A stretch of 17,373 bases of DNA, taken from assembly GCA_947258465.1 (NCBI GenBank), contig CAMYIQ010000301.1:1-17373 (forward strand), in the 5' to 3' direction. A model generated the notes under the pieces. The model was not told where the DNA came from, ran no database searches, and saw nothing but the letters and a program-made list of their open reading frames with translations. Shown piece by piece: positions 6,765 through 16,395 of this stretch. The first letter of the stretch is position 1, and each line of letters begins with the position of its first letter. Made by a program: the position numbers and the translations under genes. Source of the DNA: an uncultured Erythrobacter sp. (GTDB taxonomy: Bacteria; Pseudomonadota; Alphaproteobacteria; Sphingomonadales; Sphingomonadaceae).

Positions 6765-7943
6765 ATGAGCGACGGTGTTGAAGGGCTGGGTACGGCAATC
6801 GAGGGCGGATTGTACGCCAAAGCGGTTGCGGAACGGCCAGGCAGTGCGACACCGCTGGAAAAGGGGCATTTTGCCGAGGGCGCCTGTCTCAATTGCGGTA
6901 CGCAACTGGTCGGCGAACATTGCCATCGCTGCGGCCAGAAGGCGCATCTGCATCGCACGTTGAGCGCTTTCATGCATGATATCGCGCATGGCGCGGTGCA
7001 TTTCGACAGCAAGACCTGGCGCACCCTGCCCAAACTGCTGTTCAAGCCCGGCGAACTCACACGGCGATATATCGATGGGGAACGCACCCGCTTCGTCAGC
7101 CCGATGGCGCTGTTCCTGTTCTCCATCTTCCTGATGTTCGCCGTGTTCCAGATCGCCGGCATCAGCGCGCCTACCGACCTGCGCGGCGATACCGATGCGC
7201 AATTACGGGAACTGGCCGGAGAGCAGGTCGAACGGCTCGAAAATCGACGCGACACGCTGGCAGAGCGCATCGCCGACCCTGAAACGGGGCATGCCCAGAG
7301 CGCGAGCGCCGAAGAGGAACTCTCCGAGCTCGAACGGCAGCTCGCCGCAGTGGCGCAAGCGCAGCAGGAACTGCCGTTTCTCAATGGGCCTACCGAAGAA
7401 GAACCGGCGAGCCTCCCGGAAGGCCAATCGGCACGGATCGAGACGAACGCCGATTCGCAAAGCCTCGCCGAAGTCGTAACGAAGGGGGAGGACTGGAACC
7501 TCGACTCTGCGAACACCGGGTGGCTGAAAAAGGGGCTCGAAAAGTGGCAGAAGAACCCCGGTCTGATGCTCTACAAGCTGCAGACCAGCTTTTACAAATT
7601 TAGCTGGCTGCTCATTCCCTTGTCGGTTCCCTTCGTCTGGCTGCTGTTCTTCTGGAAACGCCGCTTCCGCGCCTATGACCATGCCATTTTCGTCACCTAC
7701 TCGCTCGCCTTCATGACGCTGTTGATTTTGGCCATCGTATTGGGCGGAATGGCAGGCATGCCCACCAGCATAGTGGCTTTGGGATCATTGCTGATTCCAC
7801 CGATCCACATCTACAAGCACTTGCGCGGGACCTATGGCCTGTCGCGGTTTTCAGCCTTCTGGCGCCTGTCGGTGCTCAGCATTCTGATAGTTATCGTCCT
7901 CGGCCTGTTTACATCGCTGCTGATGCTGCTCGGCCTCTACTGA
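6765..7943 (+). CDS. DUF3667 domain-containing zinc-ribbon membrane protein
   Basis: The ATG at 6765 has a perfect AGGAGG (6755-6760), giving 392 residues; an open frame continues upstream through rpoZ but is not used. A four-cysteine zinc ribbon lies at residues 41-56 (CLNC then CHRC), followed by the DUF3667 region with HDIAHGAVHFDSKTWRTLPKLLFKPGELTRRYIDGERTRFVSP. Membrane segments are predicted at about 113-133, 279-297, 306-330, 333-350 and 367-391. Between the first and second lies a hydrophilic stretch of about 145 residues, containing a likely coiled coil (about 143-204) and an acidic linker, which should be on one face of the membrane. The family is of unknown function; the conserved KxGE.TRRYIDG region is its best marker. 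Its 3' end faces ftsH head-on, with the ftsH terminator between. Confidence 0.87.
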   Translation: MSDGVEGLGTAIEGGLYAKAVAERPGSATPLEKGHFAEGACLNCGTQLVGEHCHRCGQKAHLHRTLSAFMHDIAHGAVHFDSKTWRTLPKLLFKPGELTRRYIDGERTRFVSPMALFLFSIFLMFAVFQIAGISAPTDLRGDTDAQLRELAGEQVERLENRRDTLAERIADPETGHAQSASAEEELSELERQLAAVAQAQQELPFLNGPTEEEPASLPEGQSARIETNADSQSLAEVVTKGEDWNLDSANTGWLKKGLEKWQKNPGLMLYKLQTSFYKFSWLLIPLSVPFVWLLFFWKRRFRAYDHAIFVTYSLAFMTLLILAIVLGGMAGMPTSIVALGSLLIPPIHIYKHLRGTYGLSRFSAFWRLSVLSILIVIVLGLFTSLLMLLGLY

Positions 7944-7948
7944 GCAAG

Positions 7949-7981
7949 AAAAAGGGCCGTCCGGGATCGCCGGACAGCCCC
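7949..7981 (-). terminator. Intrinsic terminator of ftsH
   Basis: On the minus strand the transcript forms a GGGC..GCCC and GTCCGG..CCGGAC stem: 7980-7977 with 7957-7954 and 7975-7970 with 7964-7959, one mismatch, 5-base loop. It is followed directly by TTTTTCTT (7953-7946). On the plus strand the stem is not followed by a T run, so it serves ftsH and not the DUF3667 gene. Confidence 0.88.
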
Positions 7982-8003
7982 AATCCTGCAACGACGACTG
8001 GCG

Positions 8004-9962
<1,959 letters not shown>

Positions 9963-9984
9963 GCGCGGGGTCCTTTCACTGCCG

Positions 9985-10014
9985 ATTATGTAGGATGCGA
10001 CAGGTGAATGGCAA
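9985..10014 (-). promoter_or_regulatory. Likely promoter of ftsH
   Basis: On the minus strand TTGCCA (10014-10009) and CATAAT (9990-9985) are 18 bases apart, each matching 5 of 6 sigma-70 consensus bases, about 22 bases before the ftsH start. The preceding C makes CTTGCC, which also resembles alphaproteobacterial RpoH (heat-shock) sites (CTTG at -35), and ftsH is heat-inducible in several bacteria. Sequence alone does not separate the two sigma factors. Confidence 0.5.
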
Positions 10015-10042
10015 GTTGCACGGCTATACGGAAATTCCGCTT

Positions 10043-11014
10043 TCAGGCGACGAGCCGGTCGATCAGCCAATAGCTGCCCGTGATACCGATCGCATAGGCG
10101 GAGAACCGGATCAGCTGCGGTCTGGCATCCGGACGCAGCCGCCCGACCCACTCCATGAGTAGCAGGACGGCGGCAACGACAAGCAATTGCCCCGCCTCCA
10201 CGCCCAGATTGAAGCTGACCAGCGCGGCGGGCACTTCACCCTCCGGCAGGCCGATCTCCCGCAAGGCCCCGGCAAAACCGAAACCGTGCAGCAGGCCAAA
10301 GGCGAAGGCGACCAGCCAGGGCAAGCGGCGGGTAAGCGTATCGCGACTGCCCCGTGCGATTTCCACGGCAAGGAATACGATCGACAGCGCGATCAGCGCC
10401 TCGACGACGTTTTGCCGGATTCCTTCGAAGCCCAGCGTGACCGCCGCGAGCGTGATCGAATGGGCGAGTGTGAAGGCCGTGGCCGCTTTCACAACCGGCC
10501 AGGGCCGCGCGACGAGCAGGACCAGCGCGATAACGAACAGCAGGTGATCCCATCCGGCAAGGATGTGCTCGACACCGATGACGAAATAGCCGCGCCAGAC
10601 CTGCGCGGAAGAGGGCTTTGCGGCGATCATGGCCGTGGGTTCTTCGGGAGTCAGGCGATGGACCTGCACGCCGCGATCCAGCGGCGCGACCCGCAGGATC
10701 GCCTCGCCATGGCCGGGGAAGGCGGGCCAGCCGATCGACCTGCCGGCGACGGTGCCGTCGCAGACCACATCGGCAATTCCGTGAGCCGCCAGTGGGGCCA
10801 TCCGGCGCTGGATGTCTCCTTCGATACGGCAATTCTCCGGCAGGTGCGGCATCGCCATGCGGTCGTCCGCCGCACTGGCGATCGGCTGGCGCCAACCTAG
10901 CCGCCAATCGGTTCCGTCGAATTGTTCGAACTGGATTGCGACCGGCCGCATCTCATCCGCCAGCGCGGGCGCGCTGAACACGAGCAGGCACAACGCGGCA
11001 AGACAGCGGATCAT
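10043..11014 (-). CDS. HupE/UreJ-type membrane protein with an N-terminal periplasmic domain
   Basis: The ATG at 11012-11014 overlaps the parvulin-like gene's stop as ATGA; the product is 323 residues. A signal peptide (1-19, cut after ALA) leads to a periplasmic region of about 120 residues, then a membrane domain of about six or seven helices. It carries the HupE/UreJ_2 signatures GVEHILAGWDHLLF (His150, Asp156, His157), FTLAHSITL (His185), LLHGFGFAGAL (His243) and SFNLGVEAGQL (Asn269, Glu273). HupE and UreJ proteins are nickel or cobalt permeases or metallocentre accessory proteins; the His/Asp pattern here suits metal transport, but no urease or hydrogenase gene is nearby, so the metal and partner are unknown. 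It is the last gene of the DUF3604 operon and ends 80 bases before ftsH. Confidence 0.86.
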   Translation of the reverse strand: MIRCLAALCLLVFSAPALADEMRPVAIQFEQFDGTDWRLGWRQPIASAADDRMAMPHLPENCRIEGDIQRRMAPLAAHGIADVVCDGTVAGRSIGWPAFPGHGEAILRVAPLDRGVQVHRLTPEEPTAMIAAKPSSAQVWRGYFVIGVEHILAGWDHLLFVIALVLLVARPWPVVKAATAFTLAHSITLAAVTLGFEGIRQNVVEALIALSIVFLAVEIARGSRDTLTRRLPWLVAFAFGLLHGFGFAGALREIGLPEGEVPAALVSFNLGVEAGQLLVVAAVLLLMEWVGRLRPDARPQLIRFSAYAIGITGSYWLIDRLVA

Positions 11015-11796
11015 TCGACCTCGACGGAATAGGCCGCGCGTAGCACTTCGTAGGCACGCTTTCGCCGCTCGGCGATGGTCGCGCTGCGCCAGTCGGCCTC
11101 GAGCCGGTCCCGGATTGATTCGAGATCCGAAACGCGTCCCGCGGTCCGCCGGTCGAGGCGTACCAGATGCCAACCAAATCCCGAGCGGACCGGCCCCTGC
11201 CAGGCCTCGCCAGTAGATAGAGAGGCAAGTCCCGACGCGAATTCCCGCCCGAAGACCGCTTCGATTTCGGTCAGCTCCATGGCCTCGACCGATTTCGGCA
11301 AGCTGATCGGCGTACCCTCGGGTTGCATCGCTCCGAGCGCCTCGCGCGCAGCTTTCTCGTTCGGAAAGAAAGCCTGCGCGAAACTGACCGCGCCACCTGC
11401 CGCATAGTTTTCCGCATTGTCGGCAAGCCAGCGTTCGAGCACCGCATCGGATGGCCGCACGACTTCCGCCTCCGCTCCGGCGAGCTCGTCCATCTTGGTT
11501 GCCAACCGTCGCCGCACGACCGCATCGCCTTGATCGATGCCCAACCGCAAGGCTTCGCGATAGAGCACTTCCTCGCGCACCCAGCGAGCGATGGCTGCGT
11601 CCATTTCCGCATCGGTCGGCGGGCGTCCCATCATGCGCTCGAAGCCCAGCGCGATCCCCGCCTGTCGCTCACGCGACAGCTCGATCATCCGGCTTGCCGG
11701 ATCGACCGGATCGCCGATCAGCGCGAGCGCACCCCAGATGGCCGCCCCGGCGAGAAGGAAATGCGCGAGCGGGTCGCGCACCAGTGTGCGGATCAT
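11011..11796 (-). CDS. Parvulin-like peptidyl-prolyl isomerase or chaperone, membrane-anchored
   Basis: The 261-residue protein has one N-terminal hydrophobic segment (about 11-28), a helical region (about 40-130) like the chaperone part of SurA/PpiC proteins, and a parvulin-type domain from about 135 to 216. The domain's GPVRSGFGWHLVRL (201-214) matches the usual GPVxSxFGxHxxxL strand. The usual histidine of the first strand (often ASHIL) is not seen; the corresponding stretch reads VSFAQAFF, so isomerase activity may be weak or lost. It should be anchored in the inner membrane with its domains in the periplasm. The start and stop both overlap neighbours as ATGA, between the DUF3604 lipoprotein and the HupE-like protein. 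That suggests it helps fold or stabilise one of them; this is inference. Confidence 0.85.
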   Translation of the reverse strand: MIRTLVRDPLAHFLLAGAAIWGALALIGDPVDPASRMIELSRERQAGIALGFERMMGRPPTDAEMDAAIARWVREEVLYREALRLGIDQGDAVVRRRLATKMDELAGAEAEVVRPSDAVLERWLADNAENYAAGGAVSFAQAFFPNEKAAREALGAMQPEGTPISLPKSVEAMELTEIEAVFGREFASGLASLSTGEAWQGPVRSGFGWHLVRLDRRTAGRVSDLESIRDRLEADWRSATIAERRKRAYEVLRAAYSVEVE

Positions 11797-13736
11797 CCCT
11801 GGTCCATGATGCGCGGCGCATCGCCGGGGCCGCGGCGCGGCCGCAGCCAGACGGGCGAGGAATAGGCACGTTCCTGGATCACGTTCGCCTCGACCACCTC
11901 GGACGGCAGGTCGAAGCCGAAACGCCTAGCATCGAACAAAACCCAGCTCGGCGTCGGGATCTCGATCGCGCGTACGTAATAGAAGGCGCGCTGGCCCGGG
12001 CGATAGTCGGGATCGCGCCAGGTCGCGCGCAGTTCCGCCGCGCCGATCGAGTTTTCGTAACTCGCCTCGCGCCGGATCACGGTATCGCCCACAGCGGGCA
12101 CTTTGCCGCCGACGCGGCGCCGTTCGCCATCCATATCGGACCAGGCAACGTCATAGACGCGCTCCTGCGCCTGGCCGTTGGCATCGACCCAGCCCTTGAT
12201 CACCTGGACCCGGTCGAGATTGGCACCGTCGGGATCCTTTAGCGCGGAGATGAGGAATACCGGCGCGCGGCCGGTATCTTCCAGATCGCCGCCCATCGGC
12301 ACGCCGCGCGTATAGCCGGCGCGCACCCAGTCGCCGTCCCAGTCGTCCTCGGCAAAATCGAAACCCGCGAACAACCGCAGTACCATGCGCGGCCCGGTGG
12401 TTGCATAGACTTCGCGCCGCATGAAGGCATCGAAGATTTCGGCGCGGGTATTGCCGCGCGCCCAGGCCGCGGCATAGCCGCCTGCAAGATAGTGCCAGCC
12501 GAAGCGGCCGACGCGCGTGCCGAGGTTCTGGCCCGCCATCGCGCGATCTTCGCGCGGCTCGTTGCCGGTATGCTTGCCGAAGAAGTTGTCCTCGTCGCCG
12601 GTGGCGAGCGCGGTATGGCTGTCGGTCGAACCGATGAGGCCGAAGGCGTAGGGATTGACCCCCATTTGCTGCTCGAGCGTCAACCCGCGCAGCAGCGCGC
12701 TGCGGACATAGCTGCCCGCATACATCTCGGGCGTCGACTTGCGGGTCAGCGGCAGATTGCCCAGCTCCCATCCGGCGACACCGAAGGCCGCGAATTCGTC
12801 ATTGGGCGAGAGGAAAGGATGCGTCTCGCTGTCGCCCTTGATCTGCGTCGCCTCGACCACGGGCTCGTAGCGCGCACGGCGACGGGCATAATCGGCCCCC
12901 ATCGCCCCACCATCGGGTCCGACCAGATCGAACATCATGCCATTGGACAGGTTGGAATTATGCGGGATGGCCAGCACACGTCCGCCGGTATTGGCCTCAT
13001 AGGCCTCCATATAATCCCATAGCTGTTCGGGTGTCGTATCGAGGCCGGGAAACGGCACGACCTGTCCCGTCTTCACGCTGCCGTCCCTGAACATCACCAC
13101 GCGGTGGAGATTGTTGCCGTCGGGCATCAGCGTCCACTCGAACCCCGCGAAAGCCGTGAATTCGCCGGGACGGTTATACCGGTCCAGCATAGCGAGATGG
13201 GTGTCCCACAGCTCGCGCGTCGCGGCCGCCTGGCGGGCAGGATCGCGCAAAGCCTCGGGTATCTCGTCATTTGCCGCCGCCGTGATGAGTTCGGCCACCG
13301 CGCGGGTCGATTGCTCGGGGCTTTCGTGCATCATATCGTACCAGCGCCGCAATGTCGGATCGCGCACCAGCATGCGCGGTGCATCGTACAGGCGCCGGGT
13401 CGCGCCCATCGCGTCCGAATGGTCCGAGATGACGAGGAAATCGAGCGGTCGGTCGAGCTGCGCCTCCATTCCGGTGGTCGCCGTGACTTTGTCCCCGCGC
13501 GCGAATTTCAGCGCGTCTTCCGCACCTAGCCGGACGCCGAATCCGAAGGCATCGACGGAGATATCCGTATGAAGATGCGTGTCGCCCCAATAGGGCCGGT
13601 CGGGAAATTCGGCGAGCTCGATGGTGTCGGTGCCATCTCCGCGCTGCGCCTCGCTCGGCTCGCCCTCACCCGCAAGACCGCATCCGGCCAGAGCCAATGC
13701 TGCCAGTGCGACCCAGCCTTTTTTCTCGATAGTCAC
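11793..13736 (-). CDS. DUF3604 lipoprotein, predicted PHP-like metalloenzyme
   Basis: I start at the GTG 13734-13736, 5 bases after a GGGAGGGGAG site, because the first 19 codons form a lipoprotein signal ending in LALAGC (Cys19). The mature protein would be lipid-anchored in the envelope; the longer frame upstream has no such logic. The 647-residue protein matches DUF3604: GDTHLHTDIS (His54, His56), VISDHSD (Asp105, His106), FAGFEWT (Glu200), IPHNSN (His259), VVEATQIKGDSE (Glu295) and GSTDSHTAL (Asp372, His374). The HxH, DH and later D.H pattern resembles the multi-metal centre of PHP phosphoesterases. No substrate is known to me for this family. The C-terminal 200 residues include a probable beta-rich part. 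It opens a three-gene set with ATGA overlaps, and a weak promoter may precede it. Confidence 0.88.
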   Translation of the reverse strand: MTIEKKGWVALAALALAGCGLAGEGEPSEAQRGDGTDTIELAEFPDRPYWGDTHLHTDISVDAFGFGVRLGAEDALKFARGDKVTATTGMEAQLDRPLDFLVISDHSDAMGATRRLYDAPRMLVRDPTLRRWYDMMHESPEQSTRAVAELITAAANDEIPEALRDPARQAAATRELWDTHLAMLDRYNRPGEFTAFAGFEWTLMPDGNNLHRVVMFRDGSVKTGQVVPFPGLDTTPEQLWDYMEAYEANTGGRVLAIPHNSNLSNGMMFDLVGPDGGAMGADYARRRARYEPVVEATQIKGDSETHPFLSPNDEFAAFGVAGWELGNLPLTRKSTPEMYAGSYVRSALLRGLTLEQQMGVNPYAFGLIGSTDSHTALATGDEDNFFGKHTGNEPREDRAMAGQNLGTRVGRFGWHYLAGGYAAAWARGNTRAEIFDAFMRREVYATTGPRMVLRLFAGFDFAEDDWDGDWVRAGYTRGVPMGGDLEDTGRAPVFLISALKDPDGANLDRVQVIKGWVDANGQAQERVYDVAWSDMDGERRRVGGKVPAVGDTVIRREASYENSIGAAELRATWRDPDYRPGQRAFYYVRAIEIPTPSWVLFDARRFGFDLPSEVVEANVIQERAYSSPVWLRPRRGPGDAPRIMDQG

Positions 13737-13767
13737 CGGCTCTCCCCTCCCGAATAGCCCGGGAAGA

Positions 13768-13796
13768 ATGTGCGCCACCGCCCGGCATGCGGTCAA
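13768..13796 (-). promoter_or_regulatory. Possible promoter of the DUF3604 operon
   Basis: In the 79-base gap after the ExoD gene, the minus strand has TTGACC (13796-13791), a good -35, followed after 17 bases by GCACAT (13773-13768), or after 18 bases by CACATT, poor -10 elements. No terminator follows the ExoD gene, so read-through is also possible. Confidence 0.3.
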
Positions 13797-13815
13797 GCGC
13801 GGTATGCAAGAACCG

Positions 13816-14445
13816 CTAGAGAAACGGTAGTGAGCCGCCCTCCCCGCTGCCGCTGGAATTGAGATACATCGCAATGCCGGTGGCGGTAGCGATGGCAGTG
13901 AAGACGAGCGATGCCAGAACGAGCGCGCCGTCACGCACGGTCAGGGCGAGACCGAGAACGGCAATCGCCAGCATCGGGATGGTGCTGGCAAAGGGCAGGA
14001 ATTCGAGCGGCGGAACGGTGCAGCACAGTGCGAGGATCGTCACGGCAACCCCCTTGATCGCCGGCCCCCGCGTCAACCCTTCGAGCCGCCCTTCGCTATG
14101 ACGGTCGAGAAAATTGCCGAGCCCGCGCAGCCCGGTCACCGCCCGGTGCAACTTTTTCGAACCCACCGCCCGTTGCTGAACGAATTGCGGCATCCAGACA
14201 TGATCGCGCCCCAACAACAACTGGACTGCGATCAGGGCGATGAACAGCGCAAGCGCGGTCGGTACGCCAGGGATGCCGCCGACGGGCGTCATCTCGAGTA
14301 ATGCCGGGATCAGGATAAACGGGCCGAAGCTGCGTTTGCCGAAATCGTCGAGCACGTCCGCCATGCGGACCTTTTCGCGCGTCGCGGCCAGCTCGTCGAG
14401 TTCGCCGAGCACTTCGCCCATGCTGGTCGGTTCACTATGAGTCAC
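13816..14445 (-). CDS. ExoD-family membrane protein
   Basis: The GTG at 14443-14445 has an AGGGAG ribosome site 6-7 bases upstream; no ATG earlier in the frame is available. The 209-residue protein fits the ExoD family, first described in Rhizobium exopolysaccharide synthesis. Visible marks are an N-terminal hydrophilic region (MADVLDDFGKRSFGP) and the family's proline-rich first membrane hairpin ILIPALLEMTPVGGIPGVP (44-62). Hydrophobic segments lie at about 40-78 and 130-195. The molecular role is not known, and no polysaccharide gene is nearby. It begins 42 bases after the MaoC hydratase gene, so it may be read with that operon. Confidence 0.88.
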   Translation of the reverse strand: MTHSEPTSMGEVLGELDELAATREKVRMADVLDDFGKRSFGPFILIPALLEMTPVGGIPGVPTALALFIALIAVQLLLGRDHVWMPQFVQQRAVGSKKLHRAVTGLRGLGNFLDRHSEGRLEGLTRGPAIKGVAVTILALCCTVPPLEFLPFASTIPMLAIAVLGLALTVRDGALVLASLVFTAIATATGIAMYLNSSGSGEGGSLPFL

Positions 14446-14487
14446 AACCGTCTCCCTCGCGGCACAAACGCTCCACGAGGCGAAAGG

Positions 14488-14952
14488 TTACGCGCCGTGC
14501 GATCCCGGACGTTTCCTGAGCAGGGCCGAGCGTTCGCAGCGGCACACCACCTCGCCGCGTTGGTTCACCGCTTCGTGCAGAAAGGTCACGATCCCGGTAT
14601 CGGGCCGGGACTTGCTTTCCCGCAAGGCCACGACTTCGCTGGTCGCATGCAGCGTATCGCCAATAAATACCGGCTTGGGCATGACCAGCTTGTCGTAACC
14701 GAGATTGGCCACCAGCGTGCCGAGCGTGGTGTCCCCCACGCTCAGCCCCACCATCAGCGAGAAGGTATAGGTGCCGTTGACCAGGATCTGCCCGAACTCG
14801 CTTTCCTTCGCCGCTTCCACGTCGAGGTGGAGCGGCTGCGGATTGTGCGTCATCACGGTGAAGAAGAGATTGTCCGCCTCCGTCACCGTGCGCCGGATTT
14901 CATGGGTCAGCTTGTCGCCGATTTCCCACTCGTCGAAGTGTTTGCCTGCCAT
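14488..14952 (-). CDS. MaoC-family (R)-specific enoyl-CoA hydratase-like protein
   Basis: The ATG at 14950-14952 overlaps the aldehyde dehydrogenase TGA by one base (TGATG), giving 154 residues. It has the MaoC hot-dog fold. The hydratase motif region is FFTVMTHNPQPLHLDVEAAKES; His42 is kept, but the usual catalytic Asp of GDxNPxH aligns with Asn37. This Asn form is also seen, from memory, in itaconyl-CoA-hydratase-like and methylmalyl-CoA-type relatives. It is then followed by ILVNGTYTFSLMVGLSVGD, also family-typical. Likely reaction is reversible hydration of a short or branched enoyl-CoA; the substrate is unknown. Its place behind a racemase and an aldehyde dehydrogenase points to acyl-CoA breakdown. 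Confidence 0.87.
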   Translation of the reverse strand: MAGKHFDEWEIGDKLTHEIRRTVTEADNLFFTVMTHNPQPLHLDVEAAKESEFGQILVNGTYTFSLMVGLSVGDTTLGTLVANLGYDKLVMPKPVFIGDTLHATSEVVALRESKSRPDTGIVTFLHEAVNQRGEVVCRCERSALLRKRPGSHGA

Positions 14953-16370
14953 CAACCGTGGCCCATCACGGCTTTCACTTCGAGGAAGTCGTGGAAGCCC
15001 CACTCGCCCCACTCGCGGCCATTGCCCGACTTCTTGTAGCCGCCGAACGCCGCATTGAGGTCGTAGCCCCCATTGATCGCAACCCGGCCTGCGCGAATGC
15101 GCTTGGCGAGGCCGCGGGCAGTTTCCACGTCCTCGCCCGTGATCGCGCTGGCGAGGCCGTATTCGGTATCGTTGGCGATGCGGATCGCATCGTCGTAATC
15201 CTCATAGCCGAGGATGCAGAGGACCGGCCCGAAAATTTCCTCGCGCGCGATGGTCATGTCGTTGTCGACATCGGCGAAGACGGTCGGCTTTACGTAATGG
15301 CCGGTTTCCAGCCCCTCGGGCTTGCCCGGACCGCCTGCGACCAGCGTCGCGCCTTCTTCGATACCTTTTTCGATCAGGCCCTGGATCTTGTCCCACTGGG
15401 TGCGGGAAACGACAGGACCGATCGCGGCATTACCCTTGGGATCGCCGGGGATCACGCCCTCGGCTGCTTCCTTGGCCGCCGCCTTGGCCTCTGCCATGCG
15501 CTTATGCGGCACGAGCATGCGGCTGGGTGCGGTGCAGGTCTGGCCGGAATTGCCCATCATCGCGACCGTGCCCTTGGCGACCGACTGGGTGAAGGCGCTG
15601 TCGTCGAGCACGATGTTTGGGCTCTTGCCGCCCAGTTCCTGCGCCACGCGCTTGACCGTGTCGGCAGCATTCTTGGCAATCAGGATACCCGCGCGGGTCG
15701 ATCCGGTGAAGCTGACCATGTCGATGTCGGGATGGCCGCTGATCGCCTCGCCCACGCCCGGCCCGTCGCCATTGACGAGGTTGAACACGCCCGCAGGCAC
15801 GCCCGCCGCATCCATGATCTCGGCGAAGATATAAGCGTTGAAAGGCGCGATTTCGCTGGGCTTCAATACCATGGTGTTGCCTGTCGCCAGCGCGGGGAAG
15901 ACCTTGCAGGCGATCTGGTTCAGCGGCCAGTTCCACGGAGTGATCATGCCGACCACGCCGACCGGCTCCCAGACATGGAGCGTTGGTCCGTCCTGGCGCT
16001 CGAACTCGAAACCCTCGAGAATCTCGATGGCCTTCTGGCAATGCCCGGCGAGCAAGCCGACATGCGGGCCATTGGCCAGGCTCATCGGCGCACCCATTTC
16101 GTCGCTCACGGCAGTGGCAAGCTCTTCTTTGCGGTTCTCGATCTCGGCCTGGATCGCGCGCAGAAGCGTCAGGCGCTCTTCCTTGCTCGTCTGGCTGAAG
16201 GTCTCAAACGCGCGGCGCGCAGCGGCCACAGCCTTGTCGACATCGGCTTTTGTGCCGAAGCTGATGTGACCGATGGTTTCTTCGGTGGCCGGGTTTTCGA
16301 CCGGCTGGGTGTTTTCCTCGACCGGATCGACCCACTGGCCGTCGATGTAGAACTTGGTGCAATTGCGCAT
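14952..16370 (-). CDS. NAD(P)-dependent aldehyde dehydrogenase family protein
   Basis: The ATG at 16368-16370 has a strong AAGGAGAG site; the product is 472 residues, about the family's normal length. Catalytic Cys279 sits in GNSGQTCTAPSR, general base Glu245 in QELGGKSPNI, oxyanion Asn147 in TPWNWPL, Lys170 in LKPSE, and the cofactor-loop glycines in FTGSTRAG (221-228). EEIFGPV appears later, as expected. It oxidises an aldehyde to a carboxylic acid in the cytoplasm; sequence cannot name the aldehyde. It is 25 bases behind the racemase gene and overlaps the MaoC gene, so all three are probably one transcript. Confidence 0.96.
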   Translation of the reverse strand: MRNCTKFYIDGQWVDPVEENTQPVENPATEETIGHISFGTKADVDKAVAAARRAFETFSQTSKEERLTLLRAIQAEIENRKEELATAVSDEMGAPMSLANGPHVGLLAGHCQKAIEILEGFEFERQDGPTLHVWEPVGVVGMITPWNWPLNQIACKVFPALATGNTMVLKPSEIAPFNAYIFAEIMDAAGVPAGVFNLVNGDGPGVGEAISGHPDIDMVSFTGSTRAGILIAKNAADTVKRVAQELGGKSPNIVLDDSAFTQSVAKGTVAMMGNSGQTCTAPSRMLVPHKRMAEAKAAAKEAAEGVIPGDPKGNAAIGPVVSRTQWDKIQGLIEKGIEEGATLVAGGPGKPEGLETGHYVKPTVFADVDNDMTIAREEIFGPVLCILGYEDYDDAIRIANDTEYGLASAITGEDVETARGLAKRIRAGRVAINGGYDLNAAFGGYKKSGNGREWGEWGFHDFLEVKAVMGHG

Positions 16371-16395
16371 GGGAATCTCTCCTTTGCGCGTGCGT

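Noticed and set aside
10028..10042. Small palindrome CGGAAATTCCG after the HupE-like gene as a terminator
   Set aside because: The stem is only five pairs, the loop one base, and no T run follows on the minus strand.
13737..13934. N-terminal extension of the DUF3604 protein by 66 residues
   Set aside because: It would bury the lipoprotein signal and overlap the ExoD gene; the GTG at 13736 has its own ribosome site.
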